Origin: DAIMZM01 sp036733985
GTDB lineage: Bacteria > Bacillota > Dehalobacteriia > UBA4068
Length of the DNA: 40,581 bases
Direction of reading: 5' to 3'
NCBI GenBank assembly: GCA_036733985.1
Contig: DAIMZM010000007.1
Coordinates: forward strand, 1-40,581
Shown: positions 32,743-40,581 of the stretch, one piece after another
How the letters are laid out: every line of letters begins with the position of its first letter
Position numbering within the stretch: the first letter of the stretch is position 1
The notes under the pieces: generated by a model
Database searches by the model: none
What the model saw: only the letters and a program-made list of their open reading frames with translations
Told to the model about the DNA's origin: nothing
Made by a program: the position numbers and the translations under genes

Positions 32743-34143
32743 CTACCGCATATCCTGCCAATATTTCCGCTCAATATTCCTGCCCAGGAAAGCGCCCCGG
32801 CCCACAGCGGCCTTGACCTGGCCCCGCTGATAAGCCACCTGGCCGCCGGCCACCACCGTATCAATGGCGCAGCTGACGGCCATGCCTTCATAAGCGCTGT
32901 AATCGCAAATGCTGTGCAGCGCGCTCTGGCGCAGGGTCTGCCGGGCCGCCGTATCCAGCACCACCAGATCCGCGTCCGCCCCGGGCAGCAGCACGCCCTT
33001 CCGGGGATAAAGGCCGAACAGCCGGGCCGCGTTGACCGACGTTACTTCCGCCAGCCTTTCCAGGGGAAAGCGGCCCGCGGCCACCCCATAGGTATAGAGC
33101 AGGGCCAGGCGCTCCTCCACCCCTGGCGCGCCGGAGGGGGTCTGGCGGAAATCCGCCGCCCCGGCCAGCTTTTGCCTGGCCATATTGAAGGAGCAATGAT
33201 CCGTGCCTACGGTCTGGATATCCCCTGCCGCCAGGCCCTGCCACAGGGCCTCGTTATCGGCGGCGCTGCGCAAAGGCGGGCACATGATGTATTTTAGCCC
33301 ATCGGGATGGGCATGATAGCAGCCGCTGTCCAGCAGCAAATACTGGGGGCAAGTCTCGGCAAAAATATTTTGCTGCCCCCGGCGGCGGGCGGCCCGGATC
33401 TCTTCCAGCCCTTCCCTGGTGGAAAGGTGGACGATATAAACCGGCGCGTCCCCGGCCTGATGGGCGGCATAAAGGGCCCGTTCCACCGCCCTGGCCTCGC
33501 AGCCGTTGGGCCGGGACAGGGCATGGTAATAGGGGGAGAGCAAACCGGCGTCCCCGTACATCTTCCGCAAAGCCGTGATCGCCTCATGATCCTCCGCATG
33601 GACGGTTACCAGCAGATCCAGCTCATTGGCCCGGCTGAACAGGGCCTGCAGCTCCTGGTCGCTGAGGCGGAAATCATAGGTCATATAAGCCTTGACGCTG
33701 CAAATCCCGGCGGCTTTCAGCAAAGCCAGATCCTGGCTGACCTGGTCGTTCCAATGCTGTATCACGCCATGGAAGCTGTAATCAATATAGCAATGGCCCT
33801 TGGCCAGCTCATGGTATTGGCTGATCTGATGCATCAGCGGGCAGCCGGTGGGGCCGAAAGCCGGGTGGTCGATAATGGCGGTGGTGCCCCCGGCCAGGGC
33901 GGCCAGGGTGCCGTAGCTGAAATCATCCACCGTGCGGAAGCTGCCGGCCTGCAGGTCGAAATGGGTATGGGGGTCGACACCCCCGGGCAGCACCGGTTTG
34001 CCCCCCGCATCCAGCACCAGCTGGGCCGGTTCATCTATCGCCTCGGCTATCCGGGCGATCTTGCCGTTGGCGATAGCCAGGTCCTGGCGGTTTGAGCCAA
34101 CCGCGTTGACGATCAAACCATTTTTGACGATTAAATCATACAT
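32743..34143 (-). CDS. Dihydropyrimidinase / hydantoinase-family cyclic amide hydrolase
   Basis: This 466-residue amidohydrolase-superfamily enzyme has ligands H59-x-H61 in GGVDPHTHFD, carboxylated lysine K151 in SVKAYMTYD, H182 in TVHAEDHE, H239 in YIVHLSTREG and D315 in VGTDHCSFN. These are the diagnostic positions of dihydropyrimidinase, hydantoinase and allantoinase. It opens cyclic ureides such as dihydrouracil or hydantoins. The exact substrate is open. The ATG at 34143 has GGAGGATAAAAGC upstream; the longer frame would run through the promoter region. It is divergent from the histidine operon and probably transcribed with the binding-lipoprotein gene, which may supply the substrate. 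Confidence 0.9.
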   Translation of the reverse strand: MYDLIVKNGLIVNAVGSNRQDLAIANGKIARIAEAIDEPAQLVLDAGGKPVLPGGVDPHTHFDLQAGSFRTVDDFSYGTLAALAGGTTAIIDHPAFGPTGCPLMHQISQYHELAKGHCYIDYSFHGVIQHWNDQVSQDLALLKAAGICSVKAYMTYDFRLSDQELQALFSRANELDLLVTVHAEDHEAITALRKMYGDAGLLSPYYHALSRPNGCEARAVERALYAAHQAGDAPVYIVHLSTREGLEEIRAARRRGQQNIFAETCPQYLLLDSGCYHAHPDGLKYIMCPPLRSAADNEALWQGLAAGDIQTVGTDHCSFNMARQKLAGAADFRQTPSGAPGVEERLALLYTYGVAAGRFPLERLAEVTSVNAARLFGLYPRKGVLLPGADADLVVLDTAARQTLRQSALHSICDYSAYEGMAVSCAIDTVVAGGQVAYQRGQVKAAVGRGAFLGRNIERKYWQDMR

Positions 34144-34293
34144 GCTTTTATCCTCCGTTGTCCCACTAAGACCGATTATCATTATATCGCCAAAAGCCAT
34201 AAAAGGCAAATGAAAAATCCCGGCCAGCCTGGTGAAATGCCTGGAAAACCTCACCGGGTATATTGTCAGAAAACATTTACTTTACTTCTCTAC

Positions 34294-34322
34294 TTGACTA
34301 GCAAGATAAAATATTGTATGCT
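34294..34322 (+). promoter_or_regulatory. Promoter of the histidine operon with an overlapping inverted repeat
   Basis: TTGACT (34294-34299) and TATGCT (34317-34322) are 17 bases apart, a close sigma-A match. Initiation near 34328 gives a leader of only about 33 bases, which leaves no room for a T-box. CTAGC (34298-34302) and GCTAG (34320-34324) form an inverted repeat over both boxes and are a candidate repressor site. Confidence 0.7.
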
Positions 34323-34361
34323 AGGGCAAGCGGCGTACCAGAGAGGAGGCGGACAAAAACC

Positions 34362-35480
34362 ATGAACCGGGAAAACCTCTGCGCTGAGGAAAGGCTGCCC
34401 CTGGGGCTGAGAGCCTTATACCGCAGCTACGGTTATGAAATATACCGGATGAACCATTTTGAGCCCTATGATTTATACCGGGAGAACCGGAACTTCCTCA
34501 ACCAGGGCCGGCTGCTGACTTTTACCGATGGCAACGGCCGCCTGATGGCCCTCCGGCCGGATGTGACCATCAGCATTGTCAAGGAGACCAAGGCGGAGCA
34601 GGCCAGCCGGAAGCTGTTTTATTCCGAGCATCTGTTCCGGCGGCAAAAAGGCGCGGAGCAGCTGACGGAGATCAAGCAAATGGGCCTGGAATTCATCGGC
34701 GCCGGGCCGGGTTATGGCGAAGCCGAGGTGGCTGCCCTGGCCCTCCAGTCCCTGGAAGCCGCCGCCATCCTGGCCGGGCCCCCGGGGGAAGCCAGGGAAT
34801 ATTTCCTCAGCATCAGCCAAATGGACTATGTGGGCGCCCTGCTGACGGAATTCCCAGATCAGGAAGGCCTGCGCCAGCGCCTGGCGGAAGCCATCCGCCG
34901 GAAAAGCGCCAGCGATATCCGCCTGGCCCTGGGAGAACTGCCGGTGGAAGAAAGGCTGCTCCAGGCCATTTACCAACTGATTTCTCTGCCCCCGGAACCC
35001 CAGGAATCCCTGGCCATGCTGGCAAAGATCAGCGTCAATCCGGCCATGGACCAGGCTGTGCAGGCCCTGGCCCAATTGCTGGCGGCCCTGGCGGCTTGGG
35101 AGATGCCCCTGAAGCTCCGGATCGACCTGTCCCTGCTCAATGACTTCGACTATTATAACGGCCTGATTTTCCAGGGCTATATCCAGGGCCTGCCCCGGCC
35201 GGTGCTGTCCGGGGGCCGCTATGACAATATGCTGCGCCGCTTCAATAAGCCCCAGCCCGCCATCGGTTTTGCCCTCTACTTAAGCGAGCTGCGGCCCCTG
35301 TTCCGCCAATGCCCCGACGAAGAATTGGATGTGCTGCTGCTCTATGGCGAAGCCAGCCCGGCTGAGACAGCCAGGGCGGTGCGGCGGCTGACGGCCCAGG
35401 GCCTCAGCGTCCGGGCGGAAGCCGCGCCCCTGCCGGGACTGAAAGCCCGGCGCATCATGGACTTAGGAGAGGATTGCTGA
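34362..35480 (+). CDS. hisZ: ATP phosphoribosyltransferase regulatory subunit HisZ
   Basis: This 372-residue protein is a histidyl-tRNA-synthetase-like paralogue that lacks charging activity and activates the short form of HisG. It has the class II core: the RSYGYEIYRMNHFEPYDLY start, the arginine motif ALRPDVTISI, LEFIGAG, and the late DFDYYNGLIFQGY. It pairs naturally with the short HisG encoded next. The ATG at 34362 follows GAGGAGG and lies behind the promoter; the longer frame begins inside the promoter and is rejected. The stop overlaps the hisG start by one base (TGATG). Confidence 0.93.
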   Translation: MNRENLCAEERLPLGLRALYRSYGYEIYRMNHFEPYDLYRENRNFLNQGRLLTFTDGNGRLMALRPDVTISIVKETKAEQASRKLFYSEHLFRRQKGAEQLTEIKQMGLEFIGAGPGYGEAEVAALALQSLEAAAILAGPPGEAREYFLSISQMDYVGALLTEFPDQEGLRQRLAEAIRRKSASDIRLALGELPVEERLLQAIYQLISLPPEPQESLAMLAKISVNPAMDQAVQALAQLLAALAAWEMPLKLRIDLSLLNDFDYYNGLIFQGYIQGLPRPVLSGGRYDNMLRRFNKPQPAIGFALYLSELRPLFRQCPDEELDVLLLYGEASPAETARAVRRLTAQGLSVRAEAAPLPGLKARRIMDLGEDC

Positions 35481-36097
35481 TGATCAATATCGCGCTGCCC
35501 ACCGGCAGAATGGGCAAAAGCGCTTACCAGCGCTTTGCCGCCATCGGCTACGGCTGCCCGGGCCTGCTGGAGGACAACCGCCGCCTGGTTTTTGACAATC
35601 CGGCCCAGGGTGTCCGCTATTTGCTGGTGAAGCCCAGCGACGTGGCTATGTATGTGGAGCATGGGGCCGCCGATATCGGCGTCGCCGGCAAGGATGTGCT
35701 TCTGGAAGAAGAGCCGGATATCTATGAGCTCCTGGATCTGGCCCTGGGCATCTGCCGCTTTGCCGTGGCCGCGCCCCAGGGCTGGCAGGACGACCATTCC
35801 CGGCCCCTCCGGGTAGCCAGCAAATACCCCCGGGTGGCCAGGGACTATTTCCTCTCCCAGGGCCGCCAGGTGGAGATCATCAAGCTTCACGGCAGCGTGG
35901 AGCTGGCCCCGGTCATCGGCCTCTCCGATGTGATCGTGGATATTGTCCAATCCGGCGCCACCATCCGGGAAAACCGGCTCAGCATCGTGGCGGAAATCGC
36001 CGAAAGCTCAGCCCGGCTGATCGCCAATAAAAGCAGCTACCAGTTTCAGATGGCGCTGATCGACCAGATCAAACGCAAATTGGAGGCCAATCTATGA
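35480..36097 (+). CDS. hisG: ATP phosphoribosyltransferase, short form (HisG)
   Basis: This 205-residue enzyme catalyses the first step of histidine synthesis, joining ATP and PRPP. It has the periplasmic-binding-like fold with ADIGVAGKDVL, and the PRPP-binding stretch VDIVQSGATIREN near residue 155-167. It lacks the C-terminal regulatory domain of long HisG, so it needs HisZ, encoded directly upstream. The ATG at 35480 overlaps the hisZ stop, and GGAGAGG lies upstream. Feedback by histidine is expected through the HisZ-HisG complex. Confidence 0.95.
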   Translation: MINIALPTGRMGKSAYQRFAAIGYGCPGLLEDNRRLVFDNPAQGVRYLLVKPSDVAMYVEHGAADIGVAGKDVLLEEEPDIYELLDLALGICRFAVAAPQGWQDDHSRPLRVASKYPRVARDYFLSQGRQVEIIKLHGSVELAPVIGLSDVIVDIVQSGATIRENRLSIVAEIAESSARLIANKSSYQFQMALIDQIKRKLEANL

Positions 36098-37392
36098 TAC
36101 GCATCTTCGACAGCGCCCTGCTGCCCCTGGGGGAAGTCCTGAAACGGGGCGGGGCTGAGCAAAACCAAGAGATCGAGGAAACCGTGGCGGAGATTATCCG
36201 CCAGGTACGGGATCAGGGCGACCAGGCCCTGCGGGCTTATACCGCCCGCTTCGACCGGGTAGACTTAACAGAGCTGCAAGTCAGCGCGGAAGAGATCCAG
36301 GCGGCCTGGGAAAGCCGGGAGCCAAGCTTCCGGGAGATCCTCAACCAGGCGGCTGAAAATATCCGGGATTTCCATTGCCGCCAGCTGCGGACGGACATCG
36401 TCTACACCCGGCCCGACGGCGTGCTGCTGGGCCAGCGCTTCCTGCCCATCAGCCGGGTGGGCATCTATGTGCCCGGCGGGGCGGCGGCCTACCCTTCTAG
36501 CGTGCTGATGAACGCCATCCCGGCCCGGCTGGCCGGCTGTGAACGCATCGTCATGGTGACGCCGCCGGGGCCGGAGGGCCGGGTTAACCCGGATATCCTG
36601 GCCGCCGCCGGGGCCGCGGGCGTTGGCGAGATTTACCGGGTGGGCGGGGCCCAGGCCGTGGCCGCCCTGGCTTATGGCACCGAGACCCTGCCCCAGGTGG
36701 ATAAAATCGTCGGGCCGGGCAATATTTACGTGGCTACGGCCAAGCGTCAGGTTTTCGGCCAGGTAGCCATTGATATGATTGCCGGGCCCAGCGAGATCCT
36801 GATCATTGCCGACAATACGGCCAATCCCCGCTATGTGGCGGCAGACCTGCTGTCCCAGGCCGAGCATGACCCCCTGGCCGCCCCGGTGCTGATCACCACG
36901 GAACGGGGCCTGGCGGAACAGGTGGCGCGGGAGCTGGAACAGCAATTGGCTGAATTGCCCCGGGCGGAGATTGCCCGCCGCGCCTTACAAGGCCAGGGCA
37001 AAATCATCCTGGCCCCCTATCTGGAACAGGCTATCGCCCTGGCTAACCGCCTGGCTCCGGAGCATTTGGAGCTCTGCGTGGCAGACCCCCTGGCCCTACT
37101 GCCCCTGGTGAAAAACGCCGGCAGCATCTTCCTGGGCCATGATACCCCGGAAGCCCTGGGGGATTATTGGGCCGGGCCCAATCATGTGCTGCCCACCGCG
37201 GGCACGGCCCGTTTTTCCAGCCCCCTCTCAGTGGATGACTTTATCAAACGCAGCAGCTATCTCCGGTTCAGCAAAGAGGCCCTGACCGCTGCCGCCCCGG
37301 CGGTAACGGCTTTCGCGGAGCGGGAAGGCCTGGAGGCCCATGCCGCCAGCGTCCGGCTGCGCCTGGAAGATCAAGATCGGAGCGTCAGATGA
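36094..37392 (+). CDS. hisD: Histidinol dehydrogenase (HisD)
   Basis: This 432-residue zinc enzyme oxidises histidinol to histidine in two NAD-dependent steps. Visible family motifs are GQRFLPISRVGIYVPGG, KIVGPGNIYVATAKRQVFG, IAGPSEILIIAD, the zinc-site LSQAEHDP, the catalytic Glu-His pair in LAPEHLEL, and GPNHVLPT. Length is typical. The start overlaps the hisG stop (ATGA), a pattern repeated through the operon. Confidence 0.96.
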   Translation: MIRIFDSALLPLGEVLKRGGAEQNQEIEETVAEIIRQVRDQGDQALRAYTARFDRVDLTELQVSAEEIQAAWESREPSFREILNQAAENIRDFHCRQLRTDIVYTRPDGVLLGQRFLPISRVGIYVPGGAAAYPSSVLMNAIPARLAGCERIVMVTPPGPEGRVNPDILAAAGAAGVGEIYRVGGAQAVAALAYGTETLPQVDKIVGPGNIYVATAKRQVFGQVAIDMIAGPSEILIIADNTANPRYVAADLLSQAEHDPLAAPVLITTERGLAEQVARELEQQLAELPRAEIARRALQGQGKIILAPYLEQAIALANRLAPEHLELCVADPLALLPLVKNAGSIFLGHDTPEALGDYWAGPNHVLPTAGTARFSSPLSVDDFIKRSSYLRFSKEALTAAAPAVTAFAEREGLEAHAASVRLRLEDQDRSVR

Positions 37393-38453
37393 GCCGCTTT
37401 CTCAATAGCCGCCTGGCCCGGCTCAGCCCCTATACCCCTGGGGAGCAGCCCCGGGACATGGCCCGGCTGATCAAACTGAATACCAATGAAAACCCCTACC
37501 CTCCCGGCCCCCTGGTACAACAGGCCCTGGCCCAGGCCCGGACGGAAGACTTGGCCCGCTACCCGGACCCGGAATGCACCGGGCTTTGCCAGGCAGCGGC
37601 CCAGCTTTACGGCCTGGAGCCCAGCCAGGTTTTGGCCGGGAACGGCAGCGACGAATTGCTGGCCTTTTGCTTCCAGGCTTTTGGCGGTTCCGGCATTTGC
37701 ACGCCTGAGCTGGGCTACGGCTTTTATCCGGTGTTCGCCGATCTTTACGGAGCGGCCCTGGAAACCCTGGCCCTAAACCCGGATTTCACCCTCTCCCCCA
37801 GTCTTTTCAGGGGCAAAAAACAAACCCTGCTGCTGGCCAATCCCAACGCCCCCACCGGCCTCTGGCTGGATATGGGCCAGATCCGGGCCCTGCTGGAACA
37901 AGACCGGCAGCGGCTTTTGATCCTGGACGAGGCTTACGGGGATTTCGCCCCGGCCACCGCCCTGCCCTTGCTGGCCGGCTATGACAATCTGCTGCTCATC
38001 CGTACCCTGTCCAAGGCTTATTCCCTGGCCGGCGCCAGGCTGGGGCTGGCCCTGGGCTCCCCGGCTCTGATCAGCGATTTGAAGCTGATCCAATACAGCT
38101 TCAACCCCTATAATGTGAACCGGATCAGCCAGGCTCTGGGGGCGGCGGCCCTGCAGGATCAGGCCTATTTCCAGCGCTGCCGGAACCGTATCCTGGCCAG
38201 CCGGGAAAAACTGCGCCAGGGCTTGCTGGAACTGGGCTTTAGCGTCCCCCCTTCAGCCGCCAACTTCCTGCTGGCCGGGGCCCAGCCCAAAATCTCCGGC
38301 CAGGCTTATAGCCTGGCCCTGCGGGAGAGGCAGATCCTGGTACGCCATTTCCCGGAAAAGCGGGTAGCGGATTATGTCCGCATCAGCATTGGCCGGGAAG
38401 CGGAGATGGCCGCCCTGCTGCAAGCCACGGAAAATATTTTGGAGGCGAGATAA
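37389..38453 (+). CDS. hisC: Histidinol-phosphate aminotransferase (HisC)
   Basis: This 354-residue fold-type I aminotransferase depends on pyridoxal phosphate. It has LNTNENPYPP at the N-terminus, GNGSDELLAF, ANPNAPTGLW, the cofactor aspartate in LILDEAYGDF, the Schiff-base lysine in TLSKAYSLAGARLG, and the C-terminal arginine in YVRISIG. It converts imidazole-acetol phosphate to histidinol phosphate. It overlaps hisD by four bases and abuts hisB directly. Confidence 0.95.
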   Translation: MSRFLNSRLARLSPYTPGEQPRDMARLIKLNTNENPYPPGPLVQQALAQARTEDLARYPDPECTGLCQAAAQLYGLEPSQVLAGNGSDELLAFCFQAFGGSGICTPELGYGFYPVFADLYGAALETLALNPDFTLSPSLFRGKKQTLLLANPNAPTGLWLDMGQIRALLEQDRQRLLILDEAYGDFAPATALPLLAGYDNLLLIRTLSKAYSLAGARLGLALGSPALISDLKLIQYSFNPYNVNRISQALGAAALQDQAYFQRCRNRILASREKLRQGLLELGFSVPPSAANFLLAGAQPKISGQAYSLALRERQILVRHFPEKRVADYVRISIGREAEMAALLQATENILEAR

Positions 38454-39044
38454 ATGCGTCAGGCAGACTTGAACCGGGCCACCACGGAAACCACTGTCAA
38501 GCTCCAGCTGGATCTGGACGGCAGCGGCGATTATACGATCAACGGCGATTGCGGCTTCCTCAACCATATGCTGGCCCTTTTCGCCCGGCATGGCAATTTT
38601 GGCCTGTGCCTTGATTATCAGGGGGACAGCCAGGTGGATTTCCACCACATTGCGGAAGATCTCGGCATCCTGCTGGGCCGGGCCTTTGACCAGGCCCTGG
38701 GAGAGCGGCGGGGCATCACCCGCTACGGCCAGATGCTGCTGCCCATGGACGAAGCCCTGATCCTGGCGGCAGTGGATATCAGCGGCCGGGGCCTGCTCTG
38801 CGCGGAGCTGCACATCCCCAGCCAAAAAGTGGGGGATTTCGACACCGAGCTGGTCAAAGAATTCTGGCTGGCCTTTTGCCGGGAAGCCAAGCTGACCCTG
38901 CATCTGCGGCAGTTGGCCGGGGAAAACAGCCACCATATCATCGAGGGGGCTTTCAAAGCCGCGGCCAGGGCCTTAGCCGCGGCCATTGCCCCGGACAACC
39001 GCTTTCCCCAGCGTATCCCCTCCACGAAAGGGACGGTCCGATGA
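38454..39044 (+). CDS. hisB: Imidazoleglycerol-phosphate dehydratase (HisB)
   Basis: This 196-residue monofunctional dehydratase has the paired metal-binding motifs of the family: FLNHMLALFARHG, DFHHIAEDLGILLG and HHIIEGAFKAAARAL. There is no fused phosphatase domain, so histidinol-phosphatase must be encoded elsewhere. It starts at the base after the hisC stop. Confidence 0.95.
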   Translation: MRQADLNRATTETTVKLQLDLDGSGDYTINGDCGFLNHMLALFARHGNFGLCLDYQGDSQVDFHHIAEDLGILLGRAFDQALGERRGITRYGQMLLPMDEALILAAVDISGRGLLCAELHIPSQKVGDFDTELVKEFWLAFCREAKLTLHLRQLAGENSHHIIEGAFKAAARALAAAIAPDNRFPQRIPSTKGTVR

Positions 39045-39661
39045 TCGCCATCATCGATTATGGCCTGGGCAATCTCTACAGCCTGGCCTGTTCATTAAAG
39101 CAGATCGGCGCAGCAGCGGAAATCACCAACCACCCGGCCCGGATCCGCGCCGCCCAGCGGCTGATACTCCCCGGCGTCGGCGCTTTCGGCGACGCCATGG
39201 CCCGGCTGAACCAGAGCGGCCTCACCCCCCTGCTCCAGGACGAAGCAGCCCGGGGCAAGCCCCTGCTGGGCATTTGCTTAGGTATGCAGCTGCTGTTCAG
39301 CGAAGGCTTTGAATACGGCCATCACCAGGGCCTGGGATTAATCAGCGGCGGCATGTATGCCCTGGCGGAAGATCTGGCCCAAGCCGGCCTGAACCTGAAA
39401 ACCCCCCATATGGGCTGGAACAGCCTGGAGATCCACAAACCGGACTGCCCCCTGCTCCGCTACACCAAAGCCGGCGCCTATATGTATTTCGTCCACTCCT
39501 ATTATGGCAAGGGCTGCCAAAGCGCCCTGGCCGCCACCGCCCATTACGGCCTGGACATCCCGGCCCTGGTCTGGCAGGAGCAAATCCTGGGCTGCCAGTT
39601 CCATCCGGAAAAAAGCGGCGCCGCCGGGCTGGACATCCTCCGGGCCTTTACGGAGATGTGA
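39041..39661 (+). CDS. hisH: Imidazole glycerol phosphate synthase, glutamine amidotransferase subunit (HisH)
   Basis: This 206-residue class I amidotransferase has the nucleophile cysteine in GICLGMQLLF, the oxyanion region GVGAFGDAM, and the catalytic His-Glu in CQFHPEKS. It delivers ammonia from glutamine to HisF, which should lie beyond the window. The ATG at 39041 overlaps the hisB stop; longer frames in hisB are rejected. After its stop the operon is interrupted by 247 AT-rich bases. Confidence 0.95.
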   Translation: MIAIIDYGLGNLYSLACSLKQIGAAAEITNHPARIRAAQRLILPGVGAFGDAMARLNQSGLTPLLQDEAARGKPLLGICLGMQLLFSEGFEYGHHQGLGLISGGMYALAEDLAQAGLNLKTPHMGWNSLEIHKPDCPLLRYTKAGAYMYFVHSYYGKGCQSALAATAHYGLDIPALVWQEQILGCQFHPEKSGAAGLDILRAFTEM

Positions 39662-39674
39662 GGCGCGCTGACGC

Positions 39675-39889
39675 TTTAAAACCCTTCTTTTCTTATAAGA
39701 AAAGAAGCAAAAGAATTTCAAATTTATTTAATATTACCGGCTGCTGATGCTGACCATTTTCTTTTTAATAATTAATATTAAATATAAAAACCATTTAATT
39801 TATATATTGAAAGAAAAATTTTAAGACACCAGGTAAAGACCTTTAAAGTTTTCTTGGTTCTTCTTTTGAAAAAGAAGAACGGTTTTAAA
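39675..39889. repeat. AT-rich inverted-repeat segment between hisH and hisA (possible MITE-like insert)
   Basis: The 247-base gap between hisH and hisA is far richer in A+T than the genes around it. Its ends form an imperfect inverted repeat: TTTAAAACCCTTCT (39675-39688) matches the reverse complement of 39876-39889 at 13 of 14 positions. Each end carries its own hairpin: a perfect 24-base palindrome at 39684-39707 and a near-perfect one at 39857-39880. No open reading frame of note lies inside. It could be a small non-autonomous mobile element or an intercistronic regulatory structure. No clear target-site duplication was seen. Confidence 0.55.
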
Positions 39890-39908
39890 AACAACAAAAG
39901 GAGTATTC

Positions 39909-40581
39909 ATGATGAAGCTATTCCCGGCCATCGACATCAGGGCAGGCCGCGTGGTACGGCTGCGGCAGGGCGATTATCAGCAAATGGCGGTCTATGCCCA
40001 GACGCCCCTGGAAGCGGCGGCGGCTTTCCGGGCAGCCGGAGCCGGCTGCCTGCATATTGTGGATCTGGACGGGGCCAAGAACGGCCGTCCCGGCAATTTC
40101 CCGCTGATCGCCCAATTGCTGGCGGAGGCGGGCCTGTTCACCCAGGTGGGGGGCGGTATCCGCAGCCTGGCCTTGATCAAGCAATACCTGGCTGCCGGGG
40201 CGGATCGGGTGATCCTGGGTACGGCAGCCCTAGAAGATCCGGCTTTCCTGGCCCAGGCCCTGGCGCTTTACGGCCCCCAGGTGGCTGTGGCTGTGGACGC
40301 CCGGGATGGGCGGGTGGCGGTCAGGGGCTGGCTGGAAACCAGCGGCCAGGACAGCTTTGACTTTTGCCGCTCCCTTTCGGAACAGGGCGCAACCACGGTG
40401 ATCTATACGGATATCAGCCGGGACGGCCTGCTTAAAGGTACGAACCTGGCCGCTTACCAGCAGCTGTCCGCCATCCCCGGCCTGGCTGTCATCGCTTCCG
40501 GCGGCATCAGCAGCCTGGCGGAAATCGAGGCGCTGGCCGCTCTGGGTATTGCCGGGGCGATCCTGGGCAAGGCCCTTTACG
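39909..40581 (+). CDS. hisA: ProFAR isomerase HisA (partial, runs off the window)
   Basis: The visible 224 residues are about nine tenths of the usual length. They show the (beta/alpha)8 isomerase with the N-terminal catalytic aspartate in LFPAIDIRAGRVVRL, VDLDGAKNG, TQVGGGIRS, the second catalytic aspartate region IYTDISRDGLLKGTN, and ASGGISS. It converts ProFAR to PRFAR. Two ATG codons lie in tandem; the first (39909) is taken, five bases after AAGGAG. The frame is open to the window end, where hisF would be expected next. Confidence 0.95.
   Translation, partial: MMKLFPAIDIRAGRVVRLRQGDYQQMAVYAQTPLEAAAAFRAAGAGCLHIVDLDGAKNGRPGNFPLIAQLLAEAGLFTQVGGGIRSLALIKQYLAAGADRVILGTAALEDPAFLAQALALYGPQVAVAVDARDGRVAVRGWLETSGQDSFDFCRSLSEQGATTVIYTDISRDGLLKGTNLAAYQQLSAIPGLAVIASGGISSLAEIEALAALGIAGAILGKALY

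Noticed and set aside
34323..34361. Possible T-box leader before hisZ
   Set aside because: The predicted transcript leader is only about 33 bases, too short for a T-box, and no T-box sequence was seen.
39854..40360. Plus-strand frame overlapping the start of hisA
   Set aside because: It is a shifted frame of hisA, Gly/Arg/Pro-rich with no motif, while the hisA frame shows all family motifs from 39909 on.
1..40581. CRISPR arrays, tRNA or rRNA genes, transposase genes
   Set aside because: No regularly spaced repeats, cloverleaf-like segments, rRNA-like stretches or transposase motifs were noticed on reading both strands; this was by eye, not by a dedicated search.

Overview
The window is GC-rich DNA from a bacterium that looks like a Firmicute of the class Clostridia. 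The grounds are S-layer homology (SLH) domains, a histidine operon in the order hisZ-G-D-C-B-H-A, strong purine-rich ribosome-binding sites, corrinoid-dependent methyltransferases of the acetogen/Desulfitobacterium type, and small clostridial families (DUF4342, DUF6774-like). No tRNA, rRNA, CRISPR array, transposase or prophage gene was seen. The assignment is inference from gene content; no database search was possible.

Layout. (1) 1-2408, plus strand: the tail of an SLH protein, a YihY/BrkB membrane protein, and a metal-dependent amidohydrolase of the imidazolonepropionase/prolidase-like group. (2) 22921 down to 2516, minus strand: a block of about 20 kb transcribed in one direction. In transcription order it holds a TetR regulator, an ornithine cyclodeaminase-family enzyme, two MttB-family methyltransferases without pyrrolysine, a dipeptide/oligopeptide ABC transporter (B-C-D-F then its binding protein), a cyclophilin-type prolyl isomerase, a second binding protein with a second transporter (B-C-D-F), a PepQ-like Xaa-Pro dipeptidase, and an SLH-anchored, secreted PepX-like Xaa-Pro dipeptidyl-peptidase. 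(3) 23304-27313: the rest of the corrinoid methyl-transfer system. It has a stand-alone MetH-activation-like protein, a PocR-AraC regulator, the corrinoid protein, and an MtaA/MtbA-type zinc methyltransferase. (4) 27571-31251: a DUF4342 protein, an OmpR-type two-component system with a small membrane-anchored protein, then two very small minus-strand genes, one a 48-residue peptide with 14 cysteines. (5) 31386-34143, minus strand: a dihydropyrimidinase-like hydrolase and a branched-chain-amino-acid-type binding lipoprotein. (6) 34362 to the end: histidine biosynthesis, interrupted by an AT-rich inverted-repeat segment between hisH and hisA.

How the genes may work together. The minus-strand block is strikingly proline-centred. 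PepX on the cell surface would release X-Pro dipeptides, two peptide importers would take them up, PepQ would split them inside, and a prolyl isomerase and a possible amidohydrolase-type prolidase lie alongside. The same block begins with two MttB-type enzymes and a cyclodeaminase-family protein, and next to it sit the corrinoid protein, its probable reactivator and the second methyltransferase. The hypothesis worth testing is a pathway that scavenges proline peptides and N-methylated proline (or another quaternary amine, or N-methylated peptides) and feeds the methyl groups into one-carbon metabolism. The family assignments are well supported; the linkage into one pathway is inference.
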